Origin: Paenibacillus brevis
Lineage (GTDB): Bacteria > Bacillota > Bacilli > Paenibacillales > Paenibacillaceae
Assembly: GCF_018919145.1 (NCBI RefSeq)
Contig: NZ_JAHLQJ010000003.1
Span: forward strand, 310,001-374,000
Reading direction: 5' to 3'
Length of the DNA: 64,000 nucleotides
Shown: positions 1 to 9,931 of the stretch, piece by piece
How positions within the stretch are numbered: position 1 is the first letter of the stretch
Layout of the letters: each line of letters begins with the position of its first letter
Translations under genes and position numbers: made by a program
Notes under the pieces: generated by a model
What the model was told of the DNA's origin: nothing
Database searches by the model: none
What the model saw: the letters and a program-made list of their open reading frames with translations, nothing else

Positions 1-23
1 ATTCAGAAAGAGGAGCAGGGAAT

Positions 24-1001
24 ATGGATAATGCATCAAGTGTAAGACTGCAAGGAAGTTCACCTTTAACCGTAACAGGTTCGCGTTCGAAGAGCGGATT
101 CTGGCTGGTCGTGCTGGGGGCGGCCCTTTGGGGTGTAGATCCGTTATTCCGGATCATTCTGCTAGATTATATTACGTCGGCCCAATTGGTTCTGCTGGAG
201 CATGCGATCATTGGAATTATTGCGGCACCGATCCTGTGGAAGAACCGTCGGGAGCTGCTGGGCTTGAAGTGGAAGCAAGCGGGTGCCCTGCTGTTCATCT
301 CCTGGGGCGGTTCAGCCATTGCGACGATTCTGTTCACGAAAGCGCTGGAGGGCGGCAATTTTAACGCGGTATTGCTGCTGCAGAAGATGCAGCCGTTGTT
401 TGCAATCATTCTTGCCAGATTGTTGTTAAAGGAATCGCTGCCAAAGCATTTCTCGTTTCTGCTCACTGTAGCCGTTATCGGCACATATTTTCTGACATTC
501 GGCTTTACGATTCCTTTCGGCCATTGGAACGAGTTCATTCAAGTCGGCAGTCTGTTATCGCTGGGTGCTGCGGCGTTTTGGGGCGGCTCGACGGTGATGG
601 GGAGATTGATGGTTGGTCAGATGAAGTATGAGACCGTGACCGCACTCCGCTTCATTTTGGCTCTTCCGCTGCTGCTCGCAATTACTTGGAATGAAGGAGT
701 GGCATGGAGCTTTCCAAGCAGTACATCTGGAATTGCAGGCTTTTCCTTGAATCTGCTGGGCCAGGCATTATTGCCAGGACTGTTGAGCCTGTTGGTGTAT
801 TATAAAGGTCTGACAACGACTAAAGCATCGGTTGCTACGCTTGCGGAATTAAGCTTCCCGATGGTTGGTGTGCTTGTGAACTGGCTCGCATTTCAGGAAA
901 GAATTACTGTGGCGCAAGCGGTGGGCTTCCTGTTGATCTGGTCTGTATTGTTTATGATCTCCAGACAAAGCAAGCCTGCGACAGCGACAGTCCAGTCCTG
1001 A
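24..1001 (+). CDS. EamA/DMT-family membrane permease
   Basis: A 325-residue, very hydrophobic protein with about ten predicted membrane segments arranged as two EamA-like halves, the usual size and layout of the drug/metabolite transporter superfamily. It sits in the cytoplasmic membrane and probably moves a small metabolite; the substrate cannot be read from the sequence. The first ~25 residues are polar and Ser-rich, before the first segment near residue 26. An AGAGGAG ribosome site lies just upstream of the ATG. A hairpin follows the stop, so it seems to end its own transcript. The family call is firm, the substrate unknown. Confidence 0.85.
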   Translation: MDNASSVRLQGSSPLTVTGSRSKSGFWLVVLGAALWGVDPLFRIILLDYITSAQLVLLEHAIIGIIAAPILWKNRRELLGLKWKQAGALLFISWGGSAIATILFTKALEGGNFNAVLLLQKMQPLFAIILARLLLKESLPKHFSFLLTVAVIGTYFLTFGFTIPFGHWNEFIQVGSLLSLGAAAFWGGSTVMGRLMVGQMKYETVTALRFILALPLLLAITWNEGVAWSFPSSTSGIAGFSLNLLGQALLPGLLSLLVYYKGLTTTKASVATLAELSFPMVGVLVNWLAFQERITVAQAVGFLLIWSVLFMISRQSKPATATVQS

Positions 1002-1042
1002 TTGCCCAAACATAATATAATAGTTCTACGTTTCTAACCAGA

Positions 1043-1078
1043 AGCGGCCTTGTCTTGAAGCAGACAGGGCCGCTATTT
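1043..1078 (+). terminator. Rho-independent terminator after the DMT permease
   Basis: Stem AGCGGCC/GGCCGCT with an inner GTCT/AGAC stem, followed by a T-rich run. It lies 40 bp after the permease stop. Confidence 0.7.
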
Positions 1079-1193
1079 GTATTTTCAAAATCTAATCGAA
1101 AAAGCATGCTTTTTCTGGTATTATACAGAGCAAGGTTGAAGTCGGATGTTTTATCCAACCAACATTAAATTGACAACATAAGATGAATAAGAA

Positions 1194-2375
1194 ATGGATC
1201 TGAACCCTATGCGAATTCAAATGGATATGCAAACCGTCTTTATCCTGCTGGTTCTGGGACACTTGTTTACCGTAATCCTGATTACCGCTTATAAGCACAA
1301 GCAGGTTAAGGACCCGGCTGTCAATACGTTTTACACAGCGAAATGGCTTCAGGCAGCTACATGGGCCATGATGTCTGTTCCGCTGATCACTGACCATATC
1401 TTGCTGCTCACAGTTGCCAATATTTTATTGCTGCTTGGGGTATCTTTGGAGACCAAAGCGCTGTTAACGGTAGTTGGCGGATTTAACGCTCACGCACGTC
1501 TATTTTATAATTATTTTACAATTTTAGCGATTTTAGGATATTGCAGCATTGTTGTCTTTTACAATACAGAAGGATTTCGAATTGCGGTAGTTTCTTTTTC
1601 GACCGCCGTTTTTTTGATTCCTCCGGTACGCAGGATGATCGCTGTTTCGCGTAGATCCATGCTCCGCCTGATCATCGGATATATGTATCTTGTAATCTCC
1701 CTGGGGCTGCTGTGCAGAACAATCATGCCATGGATTCCGATCATTCCGGTATCCATGTTTGAGCCTGGGCTTTATCAGAACTTATCCTTCCTGACTCTTT
1801 ATCTGATTATGATGCTAGGAAATACGGGTTTCGTGCTTCTGTCGAAAGAGCGGGCAGACCGGGAATTGCTGAAATTGGCAAGCTACGATGATCTGACAGG
1901 AGCGTTGAACCGCAGATCCTTTACGCTGAAGGCTCAAAAGCTATTGGAAGCAAAGGACCGGAAGAGTCCTGCAAGCTTTATTCTTCTTGATATCGATCAC
2001 TTCAAGCAAATCAATGATGGTTACGGACATGATGCAGGAGATCGGGTTCTGGAGAATATCGCCTTCATTGTCAGCAGCAGTCTGGAGACTTCAAGCTTGT
2101 TCGGAAGATTCGGAGGGGACGAGTTCGCCATTCTGTTGCCGGAGTCGGGAGTGGAGGAGTCGGATGTAATCGCGGAACGGGTTCGCCGTTCAGTGGAATC
2201 CCTGGAAATTCGTTACGGGCTCAAGGCAAGCACGATCAGCATGGGGATTGTTACAGTTCCTCCCGATCAAGATATACCGCTGGAAGAACTGTATACGACG
2301 AGTGATCTGGCGCTCTACCGGGCCAAGCAACTCGGCCGGAATTGTGCGGCACGAATAGATATCCCATTGGAATAA
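1194..2375 (+). CDS. Membrane diguanylate cyclase (GGDEF)
   Basis: A 393-residue protein. Residues ~10-210 form six or so membrane helices with no recognised sensor family, and ~225-390 form a GGDEF domain with an intact GGDEF signature at 307-311, so it should make cyclic di-GMP from two GTP at the inner face of the membrane. The RxxD product-inhibition site that normally precedes the signature is absent (Glu and Ser at those places), so feedback control is unlikely. No EAL or HD-GYP partner is nearby. A second GGDEF gene follows 81 bp later in the same direction. Another ATG lies 15 bp inside; the start is not certain. Confidence 0.85.
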   Translation: MDLNPMRIQMDMQTVFILLVLGHLFTVILITAYKHKQVKDPAVNTFYTAKWLQAATWAMMSVPLITDHILLLTVANILLLLGVSLETKALLTVVGGFNAHARLFYNYFTILAILGYCSIVVFYNTEGFRIAVVSFSTAVFLIPPVRRMIAVSRRSMLRLIIGYMYLVISLGLLCRTIMPWIPIIPVSMFEPGLYQNLSFLTLYLIMMLGNTGFVLLSKERADRELLKLASYDDLTGALNRRSFTLKAQKLLEAKDRKSPASFILLDIDHFKQINDGYGHDAGDRVLENIAFIVSSSLETSSLFGRFGGDEFAILLPESGVEESDVIAERVRRSVESLEIRYGLKASTISMGIVTVPPDQDIPLEELYTTSDLALYRAKQLGRNCAARIDIPLE

Positions 2376-2456
2376 AATGAGTTCTTTCTGTGATTTATAC
2401 TCCTGTGCTACGATAGGAATAATTATCTTAATCCGAAATTGGGGTCAGAGAATATC

Positions 2457-4019
2457 ATGAATTCTTCAGTAAGCGTATTTATTGTACTGGCTGCTCTATC
2501 CGGCGTGCTTAGCGTACTGCTGACCATTTATTCCTATGTCAATCGCAACCGGTATTCCGGAATCAAACTGTTCTTCTGGATTTCAATCTGCTCTGCAATT
2601 TATGCGTTCGGCTTCTCTATGGAGCTTGCCAGTACTTCGCTGGAAGAGATCATGTACTGGGTCAAATTTGAATATCTGGGCATGCCCTTTATTTCGCCTT
2701 TGAGCTTGGCGCTAGTTATGTATTATGTGGGAATGGAAAAATACGTCACCAGGCGGAATATCATGCTTCTGCTGGTCATTCCGGCGCTAACCTTTCTCTT
2801 CGTCTTGACCAATGAATATCATCATTTGTTCTACCAAGACGTCTATCTGAATCCTGATGCGCCGTCACCGATGATGGATATGAATATGGGTGAATGGTAC
2901 ATCGTTCATGGCAGCTATACGGTGAGCTGCATTCTGACGGGAATTTTCTTGCTGCTCCGGTACTGGAACCGCCGTAAAAATGTACTCCGCAGCCAATTGA
3001 TTGCTTTGTTTATCGGCTTTGCCCTGCCGTGGGCAGCCGCATTTGTATACTTAATGGGGCTGACGCCTTATCAAATGGACCCGGTGCCACTCATTATGTG
3101 CATCACCTCTTTCTTTTATATGTGGGCGATTCGAACCTCCGGCTTGCTGGTCGCCTCTCCGGTGGCTAGGGAGTATATCTTTGATAGTATGCGGGACGGG
3201 GTATTAGTTGTTGATCCGCAAGGCTTCCTGGCCGATTATAATCCCGCGGCCGAGGTGATGATTCCAGGGCTTCAGGCAGACTGTATCGCCAGACCGGTCA
3301 ACCAGATTCGGCTGACCGAGGATTTTGATGAAGAAATCTTTGAGTTCTACCCGGATTCCAATCTGATTCATATCAAGGAAGTTGGCTGGAATATCGGTCA
3401 TGTGGCTTGCCATTATAAAATTCAATCCTCACCGGTCATTAACCGGAGAGGCCAGTTTGTAGGCCGTACATATACGGTCCTGGATGTGACCGAGCAAGTC
3501 CGGTTGGAGGAAGAGCTCCGCAGACTTGCTACTTACGATGGGCTTACCGACATATATAACAGGACTCATTTCATGCAGGAGAGCCAAAGAGAGCTGGAGA
3601 CCGCAAATCGTAATGCTCAGCCCTTCTCCTTAATGATGATTGATATCGACCATTTCAAGCGGATCAATGACCTCTTTGGTCATGATACTGGCGACTTAGC
3701 GCTTCGGCATATCGCCTCGATCTTAAAGGGGAGGCTCGCTAATGAGTATTTATTGGGCCGATATGGAGGAGAGGAGTTCGTGGCGGCTTTGCCTGGTCTG
3801 GACCTGCGGGAGGCTGCCTTGTTTGCTGAGGAGCTTCGCCGAGAAATTGAGCTTGTCCCTCTGAATTGTGCTGCCGGAGAGATTGGAATCACGGCCAGCT
3901 TTGGCGTAGCGGAATCCCGTCTGGATGGCGCTCCGTTGGAGAGTATCTTTACGGAGGCGGACAAAGCGCTCTATGCCTCCAAGAAGAACGGCCGAAATCG
4001 GGTAAGTACCGCTTCCTAA
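2457..4019 (+). CDS. Membrane diguanylate cyclase with 7TM sensor and PAS domain
   Basis: About 520 residues in three parts: an N-terminal block of seven or more membrane helices (to ~residue 225) resembling the 7TM region found at the N-terminus of some histidine kinases, a PAS-like domain (~235-350), and a GGDEF domain with an active GGEEF signature at about 437-441. It should make c-di-GMP in response to a membrane or PAS-bound cue. The RxxD inhibitory site is missing. I chose ATG 2457; an in-frame TTG at 2439 would add six residues, but a GGGG stretch lies better placed for the ATG. It may be co-transcribed with the preceding cyclase. Confidence 0.85.
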   Translation: MNSSVSVFIVLAALSGVLSVLLTIYSYVNRNRYSGIKLFFWISICSAIYAFGFSMELASTSLEEIMYWVKFEYLGMPFISPLSLALVMYYVGMEKYVTRRNIMLLLVIPALTFLFVLTNEYHHLFYQDVYLNPDAPSPMMDMNMGEWYIVHGSYTVSCILTGIFLLLRYWNRRKNVLRSQLIALFIGFALPWAAAFVYLMGLTPYQMDPVPLIMCITSFFYMWAIRTSGLLVASPVAREYIFDSMRDGVLVVDPQGFLADYNPAAEVMIPGLQADCIARPVNQIRLTEDFDEEIFEFYPDSNLIHIKEVGWNIGHVACHYKIQSSPVINRRGQFVGRTYTVLDVTEQVRLEEELRRLATYDGLTDIYNRTHFMQESQRELETANRNAQPFSLMMIDIDHFKRINDLFGHDTGDLALRHIASILKGRLANEYLLGRYGGEEFVAALPGLDLREAALFAEELRREIELVPLNCAAGEIGITASFGVAESRLDGAPLESIFTEADKALYASKKNGRNRVSTAS

Positions 4020-4049
4020 TTGTTTTTGCTATTTATATATTGAAGGGAT

Positions 4050-5207
4050 ATGAAAGTCATGAGACAATCGCAAAGCTTAAGCGGATTCACATCGGCAACG
4101 GTAGTGGCTACGACATCCAACTTTATTATGGTGCGTGAGGGGCCTTTTACCCACACTTATCGCACGGTGATCCGGCTGCGGGAGCAAGGAACATTGAAGC
4201 TGTGCTTCGGCTTCTCGAATGCCGTGGATTCGACTTGGGAGCAGGGAACAATCGCCTGGGCCGGACGCGAAGGCGGGGCATGGCGTATTGAGGCTGCCTG
4301 TATTGCAGATGGGGGAAGAGACCAAAGCTGCAGTTACAATGAAGAAACGCTGGTAAATCTGACCTTTGGAGGAGCTGGTACAAGGGACGTGTTTCCCGGA
4401 GAACAGTTCTATAGCGATCCTGTTGAAATTTACTTGCCCGACGGGCATGATTTGATGTTTAGCTGGACCCTTTCTGCTGGACCGGGTGCTTCAATTCCTT
4501 ACAATACAGAGCAGATGCTGGTCACAGCCTATGATGCCCCAGGCTTCCGGGCGGCTCAGCCGAATGAGGATGGATTTCGTAAATCGGACAACCTGCTCGT
4601 GCTTCCATCCTGGATTGGTTATGAGACGGATACCGTACAGGAGCTGGTGTTCTTTGGCGATTCTATCACGCAGGGTGTACGTACGGCTCAGGATGGCTAT
4701 GACTATTGGGTCGCAAAAATCGCGAATCAACTCGGCTCCTCCTGCGGGGTATGGAATCTTGGCTCCGGCTGGGCTAGAGCCTACGATGCTGCAACCGATA
4801 CGGCTTGGCTAAGCAAAGCAAAGCGGGGCAAAGACAAGATCGTGCTCTGCTTGGGAGTCAATGATATCGATATTGGCTGCCGCACCGCTGAACAACTGAT
4901 GGCCGATCTGCAGGATTTGATCCATCGCTTGAAGAACCACAATTCTGATGTGAAAATTATTTTGTGCACTGTACCTCCGTTCAACTTCGCGGAGGAGCGG
5001 GAACAGATTTGGCGCACAGTCAATGCACAGATCCGCGGGCTAAGCCTGAACGGCGTAGACCGTGTGTTCGATATTGCGGAGGTGCTGTCCCAGCCGGCAC
5101 CGCATGAGCATCTGCTGCAGCGGCAATTTATGAGCTCGGAATTTGATCCACATCCTAACGGCCATGCCGGAACCAAGATCGCCGAAGCATTTTTACGTTG
5201 GTATTAA
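4050..5207 (+). CDS. SGNH/GDSL-family esterase
   Basis: A 385-residue protein with no signal peptide. The C-terminal ~190 residues carry the SGNH hydrolase blocks: FFGDSITQG with the nucleophile Ser near residue 205, a CLGVND block giving the oxyanion Asn, and a closing DPHPNGHAG block giving the catalytic Asp/His. The N-terminal ~190 residues look like a beta-sandwich accessory domain, as in carbohydrate-acting SGNH enzymes. It probably removes acyl groups from a sugar or glycoside, probably inside the cell. The substrate is unknown. ATG 4059 is an alternative start with better spacing from AAGGG. It ends 23 bp before the convergent gerC gene. Confidence 0.8.
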   Translation: MKVMRQSQSLSGFTSATVVATTSNFIMVREGPFTHTYRTVIRLREQGTLKLCFGFSNAVDSTWEQGTIAWAGREGGAWRIEAACIADGGRDQSCSYNEETLVNLTFGGAGTRDVFPGEQFYSDPVEIYLPDGHDLMFSWTLSAGPGASIPYNTEQMLVTAYDAPGFRAAQPNEDGFRKSDNLLVLPSWIGYETDTVQELVFFGDSITQGVRTAQDGYDYWVAKIANQLGSSCGVWNLGSGWARAYDAATDTAWLSKAKRGKDKIVLCLGVNDIDIGCRTAEQLMADLQDLIHRLKNHNSDVKIILCTVPPFNFAEEREQIWRTVNAQIRGLSLNGVDRVFDIAEVLSQPAPHEHLLQRQFMSSEFDPHPNGHAGTKIAEAFLRWY

Positions 5208-5230
5208 TCCAAGCGGTTAGTAGTCAACCT

Positions 5231-6343
5231 CTAATAGAAGAAGTTGCCGAAGTTCTTTACTTTGAAGTTTGTATGAACGACGATATCCATGTCCTGGATG
5301 TAATTGTCCTTATAAAAGGCTTTCCATTCTTGATAGCTGACTTTATTGCGAACATACTGTCCGATCCCGATACTGTCTACGCCAAGCTGCTGTAGCTTTT
5401 TTACGACGCGGTTGCACTCCTCTTCGATATGGCGGCTCAGAATATGCTCCAGCTCAGTGCGTTCAGACGTACTCATCTTCAAGTTTCCGATGTATTCTGT
5501 AACCCCGCCGTGAATATTTATCCTAATATCCGCCCGATACCTGCCATCGGGCGTTTTGCTGATTGTTTTGCGGGTGGTATTGTTGATGGCGTGGAATGAA
5601 ATGCTGTACAGCTCAGGACGGTTCAAGCCGAGCGTAAATTCTCCCCGGTCCTGATCGTGATAGATGATGGAAAAGTAAAAAATATCATTTGCGCTCAACT
5701 TGCCGACCATTCGATCCTTCTTGAAGAGGGCGATGCCGCTGACCTCAAGATCCTTTCCGGACTTCGAGAGGAATGGGGTGATCGGGTCGCGTCCTTCATC
5801 GAAGTAATCCCGGCAAAAATGATGCAGCAGCACATGAGGCAGCGTCTGAGTTTCAAATTCTTTTTTCAGCATACGGTCAATGTACTGATTCGTTCGGGAG
5901 TGACCCGGCAAATGCGTCTCGATAATGTCGCGCGCCGATTCCTCCACAACCGCGATTTCCGTCCGTTTGGATATGGTGAAATCCCGAAGCAAGCTGTCCA
6001 TGTGGCTCCATAACCCTCTTCTGGATAGTTCCTCATTGAACAGGATGGTATTGATCTGTCCGCTGACCATTTTCCGGCTGGTTCTCCGTGACATTAGAAT
6101 TCGTGCTTCCTTGCTGCTTCGTACGACTTTGGAGAAAATCTCCTCTTGCTGGCGAGTCTCATTCGCTTCCGCGATAATCAAGGGGATATTGACAGTCACC
6201 CTGATCATGTTGTCCTTCTCCGCATCAAATCCTACCGTACGGACATAACCTACCCGCTCTAAGATGTTCCTGTCGCTGCTGCACCCTGCTGCTATAGCAA
6301 GAAAGAATAGCGCGAGCACGCAGAGCCGTCCCCTATGATGCAT
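5231..6343 (-). CDS. Ger(x)C-family spore germination lipoprotein
   Basis: A 370-residue protein of the GerC family. A signal peptide with lipobox (AIAAG-Cys near residue 21) predicts a lipid-anchored protein on the outer face of the spore inner membrane, where GerC subunits join GerA and GerB to form nutrient receptors. Length and the C-terminal sequence fit the family. It is the last gene of a gerA-gerB-gerC operon read leftward and overlaps the gerB stop by 11 bp, which implies translational coupling. The germinant is unknown. Confidence 0.9.
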   Translation of the reverse strand: MHHRGRLCVLALFFLAIAAGCSSDRNILERVGYVRTVGFDAEKDNMIRVTVNIPLIIAEANETRQQEEIFSKVVRSSKEARILMSRRTSRKMVSGQINTILFNEELSRRGLWSHMDSLLRDFTISKRTEIAVVEESARDIIETHLPGHSRTNQYIDRMLKKEFETQTLPHVLLHHFCRDYFDEGRDPITPFLSKSGKDLEVSGIALFKKDRMVGKLSANDIFYFSIIYHDQDRGEFTLGLNRPELYSISFHAINNTTRKTISKTPDGRYRADIRINIHGGVTEYIGNLKMSTSERTELEHILSRHIEEECNRVVKKLQQLGVDSIGIGQYVRNKVSYQEWKAFYKDNYIQDMDIVVHTNFKVKNFGNFFY

Positions 6344-7430
6344 GATGTTTACTCCTCCCTCTCTGAATCAGGATAGCTAGTAAGGCCAGAAGCGGTAATC
6401 CAACGGCTGTTCCGATCTCGAGCAAGCTTAATACATCAAACCATTGTTCAACGATAATCAGTGATTTTGGAATGTAGGAGACTCCTATAGCCAGTATCAT
6501 GATCAGGAAGAGCAGCAGCCTCCAGGGGAGTTTGGGTAAGACGGCAGAATACATTTGCTGGCTCGACCAGAAGTACATGCCCGAGGTCATAATTATGCTA
6601 AACAGGAACAGACTGAAAATAAAATTCTGAATGCGCTCGACAAAGGGGAATTGCAAATATCCGAACATATCCAGAAGCGGAAAAGATAAATATTTTAGCT
6701 CGTGATAATTAAAGAACCCGTAGCACAGCAGGGCGACGAGCAAATAGATGAGCATCGCGATGCTGTTGCCAAGATGGACATACTTAAGCCATTTATTGTT
6801 TTTCTCCGCATAGGGAAATAGGAGGATCGATAACTCATACCCCATAAATGCTGCGTACACACTTGCAAAGCCCTTCAACCAGTCATGACCCTCCTTAAAC
6901 ACATAAGGAGTAAGACGAAGCAGATCAAAGTCGCCTAGCATCATAAAGCCTGAAGGAACGATCATCAGGAGTATGAATACCATCAGGAGATTGGCTTTGG
7001 ACATGTTGTAAATTCCTTTGGTGACAAACAGAAAGACCAAGATATCAACAAATATCTTTAGCATTAAGTCCGAGGTGGAGGGGAAAACGATCATTTGGTA
7101 GATCAGTACGTATTGCTTGACGACAAGACATCCGATCATAGCAAAGAGGCTTCCCGCAACCAGATATACTGGAATAAGCATGAAGCGCGGCAATCCATCC
7201 TGCAAAATCACAAATAGAGACTTTCCTTTACCCAGACGATAGACCGCGTTGATCAGCATGATGTTAAGAGTGACAATCAGGTAGACCAGGATAATGACGA
7301 TCCAGCCGTTGGTTCCGAAATAAGTGGCAATTGTCCTGGGAAGAATGAACTGCACGACGCCTGCCTGGGTATTGAAAATCAACATAGCGATGGAAAAACG
7401 ATGAAGCTTTTCTTGTGCCAACGAGATCAC
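6333..7430 (-). CDS. GerB-family germination permease
   Basis: A 365-residue integral membrane protein with about ten helices, of the GerAB/ArcD/ProY family (APC superfamily). It forms the germinant-binding membrane subunit of a Ger receptor in the spore inner membrane. It starts at GTG immediately after the TAG stop of the preceding gerA gene with no spacer, so translation is probably coupled. The family call is firm; ligand specificity cannot be predicted. Confidence 0.9.
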   Translation of the reverse strand: MISLAQEKLHRFSIAMLIFNTQAGVVQFILPRTIATYFGTNGWIVIILVYLIVTLNIMLINAVYRLGKGKSLFVILQDGLPRFMLIPVYLVAGSLFAMIGCLVVKQYVLIYQMIVFPSTSDLMLKIFVDILVFLFVTKGIYNMSKANLLMVFILLMIVPSGFMMLGDFDLLRLTPYVFKEGHDWLKGFASVYAAFMGYELSILLFPYAEKNNKWLKYVHLGNSIAMLIYLLVALLCYGFFNYHELKYLSFPLLDMFGYLQFPFVERIQNFIFSLFLFSIIMTSGMYFWSSQQMYSAVLPKLPWRLLLFLIMILAIGVSYIPKSLIIVEQWFDVLSLLEIGTAVGLPLLALLAILIQRGRSKHHAS

Positions 7431-8927
7431 CTATTTCTTCATCTTGTTCTGCTTAGTATTCGGGGAGCGCGATTGGGCGGGACGCCTGTTCAATGCCCAG
7501 AATGGACCGCGAATAAAGATATCGATCCAGTCCCGAGGTTTAACAGGTGCAGCCGGAATTGTGTAAGGGGCGCCCAGACTCGTTAATTTGGCCAAATGGA
7601 TAATGATCAGGGCGATGCCTGCGCAAAATCCGAAATTCCCCAGCATGCCAGACAGAATAAGCAGGCCAAACCGGATAAGCCGGAGCGAACCGCTCATGAT
7701 ATAGCTAGGAATTACAAAGGAAGCAATGGCCGACATCGCTACAGAAATGATCAGAATATTGCTCGTGAATCCGGCCTGTACGGCTGCGGTACCGATCACG
7801 ATACCGCCGACGATACCGATTGTTTGTCCGATCTTGGTCGGAAGACGCGCTCCTGCTTCCCGCAGCATTTCTATGGTTCCTTCCATCAGCAAAGCTTCAA
7901 TTATAGGGGGAAACGGGACACGGGATCTGGATTCGGTCAAGGAAATAAGCAGGTTCTCAGGAATCATCTCGTAGTGATAGGTTGTGATCCCGACATATAA
8001 AGGCGTCAGGCAAATTGTAATCAGAAAAGCCAGATAACGAAGCAAGCGCAAGGCGGATCCTACAACCCATCGATTATAATAATCATCCGGTGTAGTAAAG
8101 AACTCGAAAAAGGAGGAGGGGGCGATAATCACGGAGGGGCTATGCTCTTCGATAACCACAAGCTTTCCCTCATTCAGCTTGGATACTGCAATATCCGTCC
8201 GCTCCGAGGTTTGGAATAGGGGAAATAGAGCGTTTGGAAAGTCGTCAATAAGCTGAGTCAGCATCGTTCCGTCATATAGAGAGCTGAACTCAATAGCTTT
8301 AATCCGGTTCTCTATCTCCTGGACATACTCCATGTTAGCTATCCCGTCAATGTAGAGCACACATATTTTGGTCTTGGAGATTTCACCGGCTGTGTATTGG
8401 AGAACCTTTAACCGGTTGGATTTTAATCTGGAGCGGATCAATCCCAGATTAGTCCCTAGCGATTCGTTGAAAGCATCATGCGGGCCGTTGATAGTACTTT
8501 CGGATTCGGATTGCTCAATGGATCTTTTCTCAGGTCCATAAGCATCCACCAGATAAACTCCCTGAGGAAGAAAAAGAGCCACATAACCATTCAGAATTCC
8601 GTGAACGGTATTGACAACATCCTTAGCAGCGACGAATTGCGAGCGCCGGAGTAACTGTTCCAATTCATCCTTGGTGATATTCAGCAAGGGACGAAGAACG
8701 TCCCTCTCATACGCGTGAGGATCCAATTGATGATCAAAGAATAGCAAATCTGCCTGGAGCTCGGGCAGGGTATAGTGGGTCAGGTCGCTGCAATCCTTGA
8801 ATTGATCTTGAATATTCTGTAATGTCACGGGTCCTGAAGCTTGGGGAGAGCTCTGAGGGTTGCCACTGCGACCGCTTTTTTTGTTTTTGGCCTGCACCCA
8901 TTTACTAATGAACTGGAGCATGGACAA
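7431..8927 (-). CDS. GerA-family spore germination receptor subunit
   Basis: A 498-residue GerA-family protein. A soluble N-terminal region (~1-280, with a charged, Gly/Ser-rich first 40 residues) is followed by a C-terminal membrane domain of five or six helices (~290-470) and a basic tail. With GerB and GerC it forms a nutrient receptor in the spore inner membrane that starts germination. The start is TTG 8927, with a purine-rich AAGGGGGG six bases away; ATG 8921 is the alternative. A good sigma-G-type promoter lies just upstream, as expected for forespore expression. Confidence 0.9.
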   Translation of the reverse strand: MSMLQFISKWVQAKNKKSGRSGNPQSSPQASGPVTLQNIQDQFKDCSDLTHYTLPELQADLLFFDHQLDPHAYERDVLRPLLNITKDELEQLLRRSQFVAAKDVVNTVHGILNGYVALFLPQGVYLVDAYGPEKRSIEQSESESTINGPHDAFNESLGTNLGLIRSRLKSNRLKVLQYTAGEISKTKICVLYIDGIANMEYVQEIENRIKAIEFSSLYDGTMLTQLIDDFPNALFPLFQTSERTDIAVSKLNEGKLVVIEEHSPSVIIAPSSFFEFFTTPDDYYNRWVVGSALRLLRYLAFLITICLTPLYVGITTYHYEMIPENLLISLTESRSRVPFPPIIEALLMEGTIEMLREAGARLPTKIGQTIGIVGGIVIGTAAVQAGFTSNILIISVAMSAIASFVIPSYIMSGSLRLIRFGLLILSGMLGNFGFCAGIALIIIHLAKLTSLGAPYTIPAAPVKPRDWIDIFIRGPFWALNRRPAQSRSPNTKQNKMKK

Positions 8928-8955
8928 GGCTATCCCCCCTTCAGTGATTTTAAGG

Positions 8956-8984
8956 TATTATGTGAAGGAGAGGGAATTTTATAC
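8956..8984 (-). promoter_or_regulatory. Candidate sigma-G promoter of the leftward ger operon
   Basis: Read on the minus strand: -35 GTATA, 17 bp, -10 CATAATA. This agrees with the forespore sigma-G pattern (GHATR, 17-18 bp, CATWHTA as remembered). The -10 lies ~30 bp before the gerA start. Confidence 0.5.
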
Positions 8985-9008
8985 AAAAGGCTCTTCTTAA
9001 TCCAAGAG

Positions 9009-9051
9009 AAAAGCGGCGATGCCAGATCAAAATCATGGCATTGCCGCTTTT
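9009..9051 (-). terminator. Terminator after the SDR gene
   Basis: A 16-bp stem with one mismatch (AAAAGCGGC.../...GCCGCTTTT) with T-rich flanks on the minus strand, 16 bp past the SDR stop. It separates the SDR from the ger operon. Confidence 0.75.
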
Positions 9052-9066
9052 GATGTTACCGCTTAT

Positions 9067-9858
9067 TTATCCGCGAAGGAGAGATTCCGCGCCATCGATA
9101 TATACTTCTGTTCCGGTAATGTGGAATGATTCATCCGAAGCGAGGAACAGGGCCAGATTAGCTACTTGCTCGGGCTTTCCAGGGCCTTTCTCCAGCGGCT
9201 GGCTCCCCTCGGGAAACTCTACCGGAATTTTAATCTCCTCTATATCATCGGAAGGATAAGTGTTGTCGTTGATGTTAGTCTCTATCGCACCTGGACAAAT
9301 GGCATTGACGCGAATCCCGTACTGAGCCAGTTCAAGTGCAGCCATCTTCATAAAAGCAACCTGAGCTGCTTTAGTCGAAGCATAGGCAGAAAATCCAGTA
9401 TTGGAAAAGACACGGTTCCCATTAATAGAGCTTGTGATGATAATACTCCCGCCATGCTCTTTCATATGAGGAATTGCATATTTCACCGTAGCGAACGTTC
9501 CCCGCAGGTTAATATCCATCGTCTGGTCCCAATCCTTGATCTCCATGGTCTCGATAGGAGCCATCGTGCCATTGATCCCGGCATTGGCGAATACAATCTG
9601 AACAGGGCCCGCTTCTTCAGCAATTCGGGCGAAGGCCTGCTCGATCATTTCCGGCTTGGAGATATCGCAAGGAATGACGTTGGCCTCACCGCCGGCATCC
9701 ACAATTTGCTTACGGGTTTCTTCCGCCTCCTCCGGTGTCCGGTCAAGCATATAGACCTTGGCCCCCTGCTGGGCAAATCTTATTGCTGCCGCTCTTCCGA
9801 TTCCGGAGCCTCCCCCGGTAACGGCGGCGACTTGATCCTTCAAACGAACTTGCTTCAT
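9067..9858 (-). CDS. SDR-family NAD(P)-dependent oxidoreductase
   Basis: A 263-residue classical short-chain dehydrogenase/reductase. It has the TGGGSGIG dinucleotide loop at 14-21, an NAG block, the catalytic Ser in ITSSINGN, and the YASTK catalytic Tyr/Lys. It is a soluble oxidoreductase acting on an unknown alcohol or ketone. Asp39 (MLDR after the second strand) hints at NAD(H) preference, which is inference only. It is a single-gene transcript with its own terminator; the neighbours give no hint of its pathway. Confidence 0.88.
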   Translation of the reverse strand: MKQVRLKDQVAAVTGGGSGIGRAAAIRFAQQGAKVYMLDRTPEEAEETRKQIVDAGGEANVIPCDISKPEMIEQAFARIAEEAGPVQIVFANAGINGTMAPIETMEIKDWDQTMDINLRGTFATVKYAIPHMKEHGGSIIITSSINGNRVFSNTGFSAYASTKAAQVAFMKMAALELAQYGIRVNAICPGAIETNINDNTYPSDDIEEIKIPVEFPEGSQPLEKGPGKPEQVANLALFLASDESFHITGTEVYIDGAESLLRG

Positions 9859-9931
9859 AGCCAGCTCTCCCTTCTTGATTCCGGATGGTTATAAGGTTCA
9901 GTAATTAACTACCCGAACCAGCCCCCCTGAA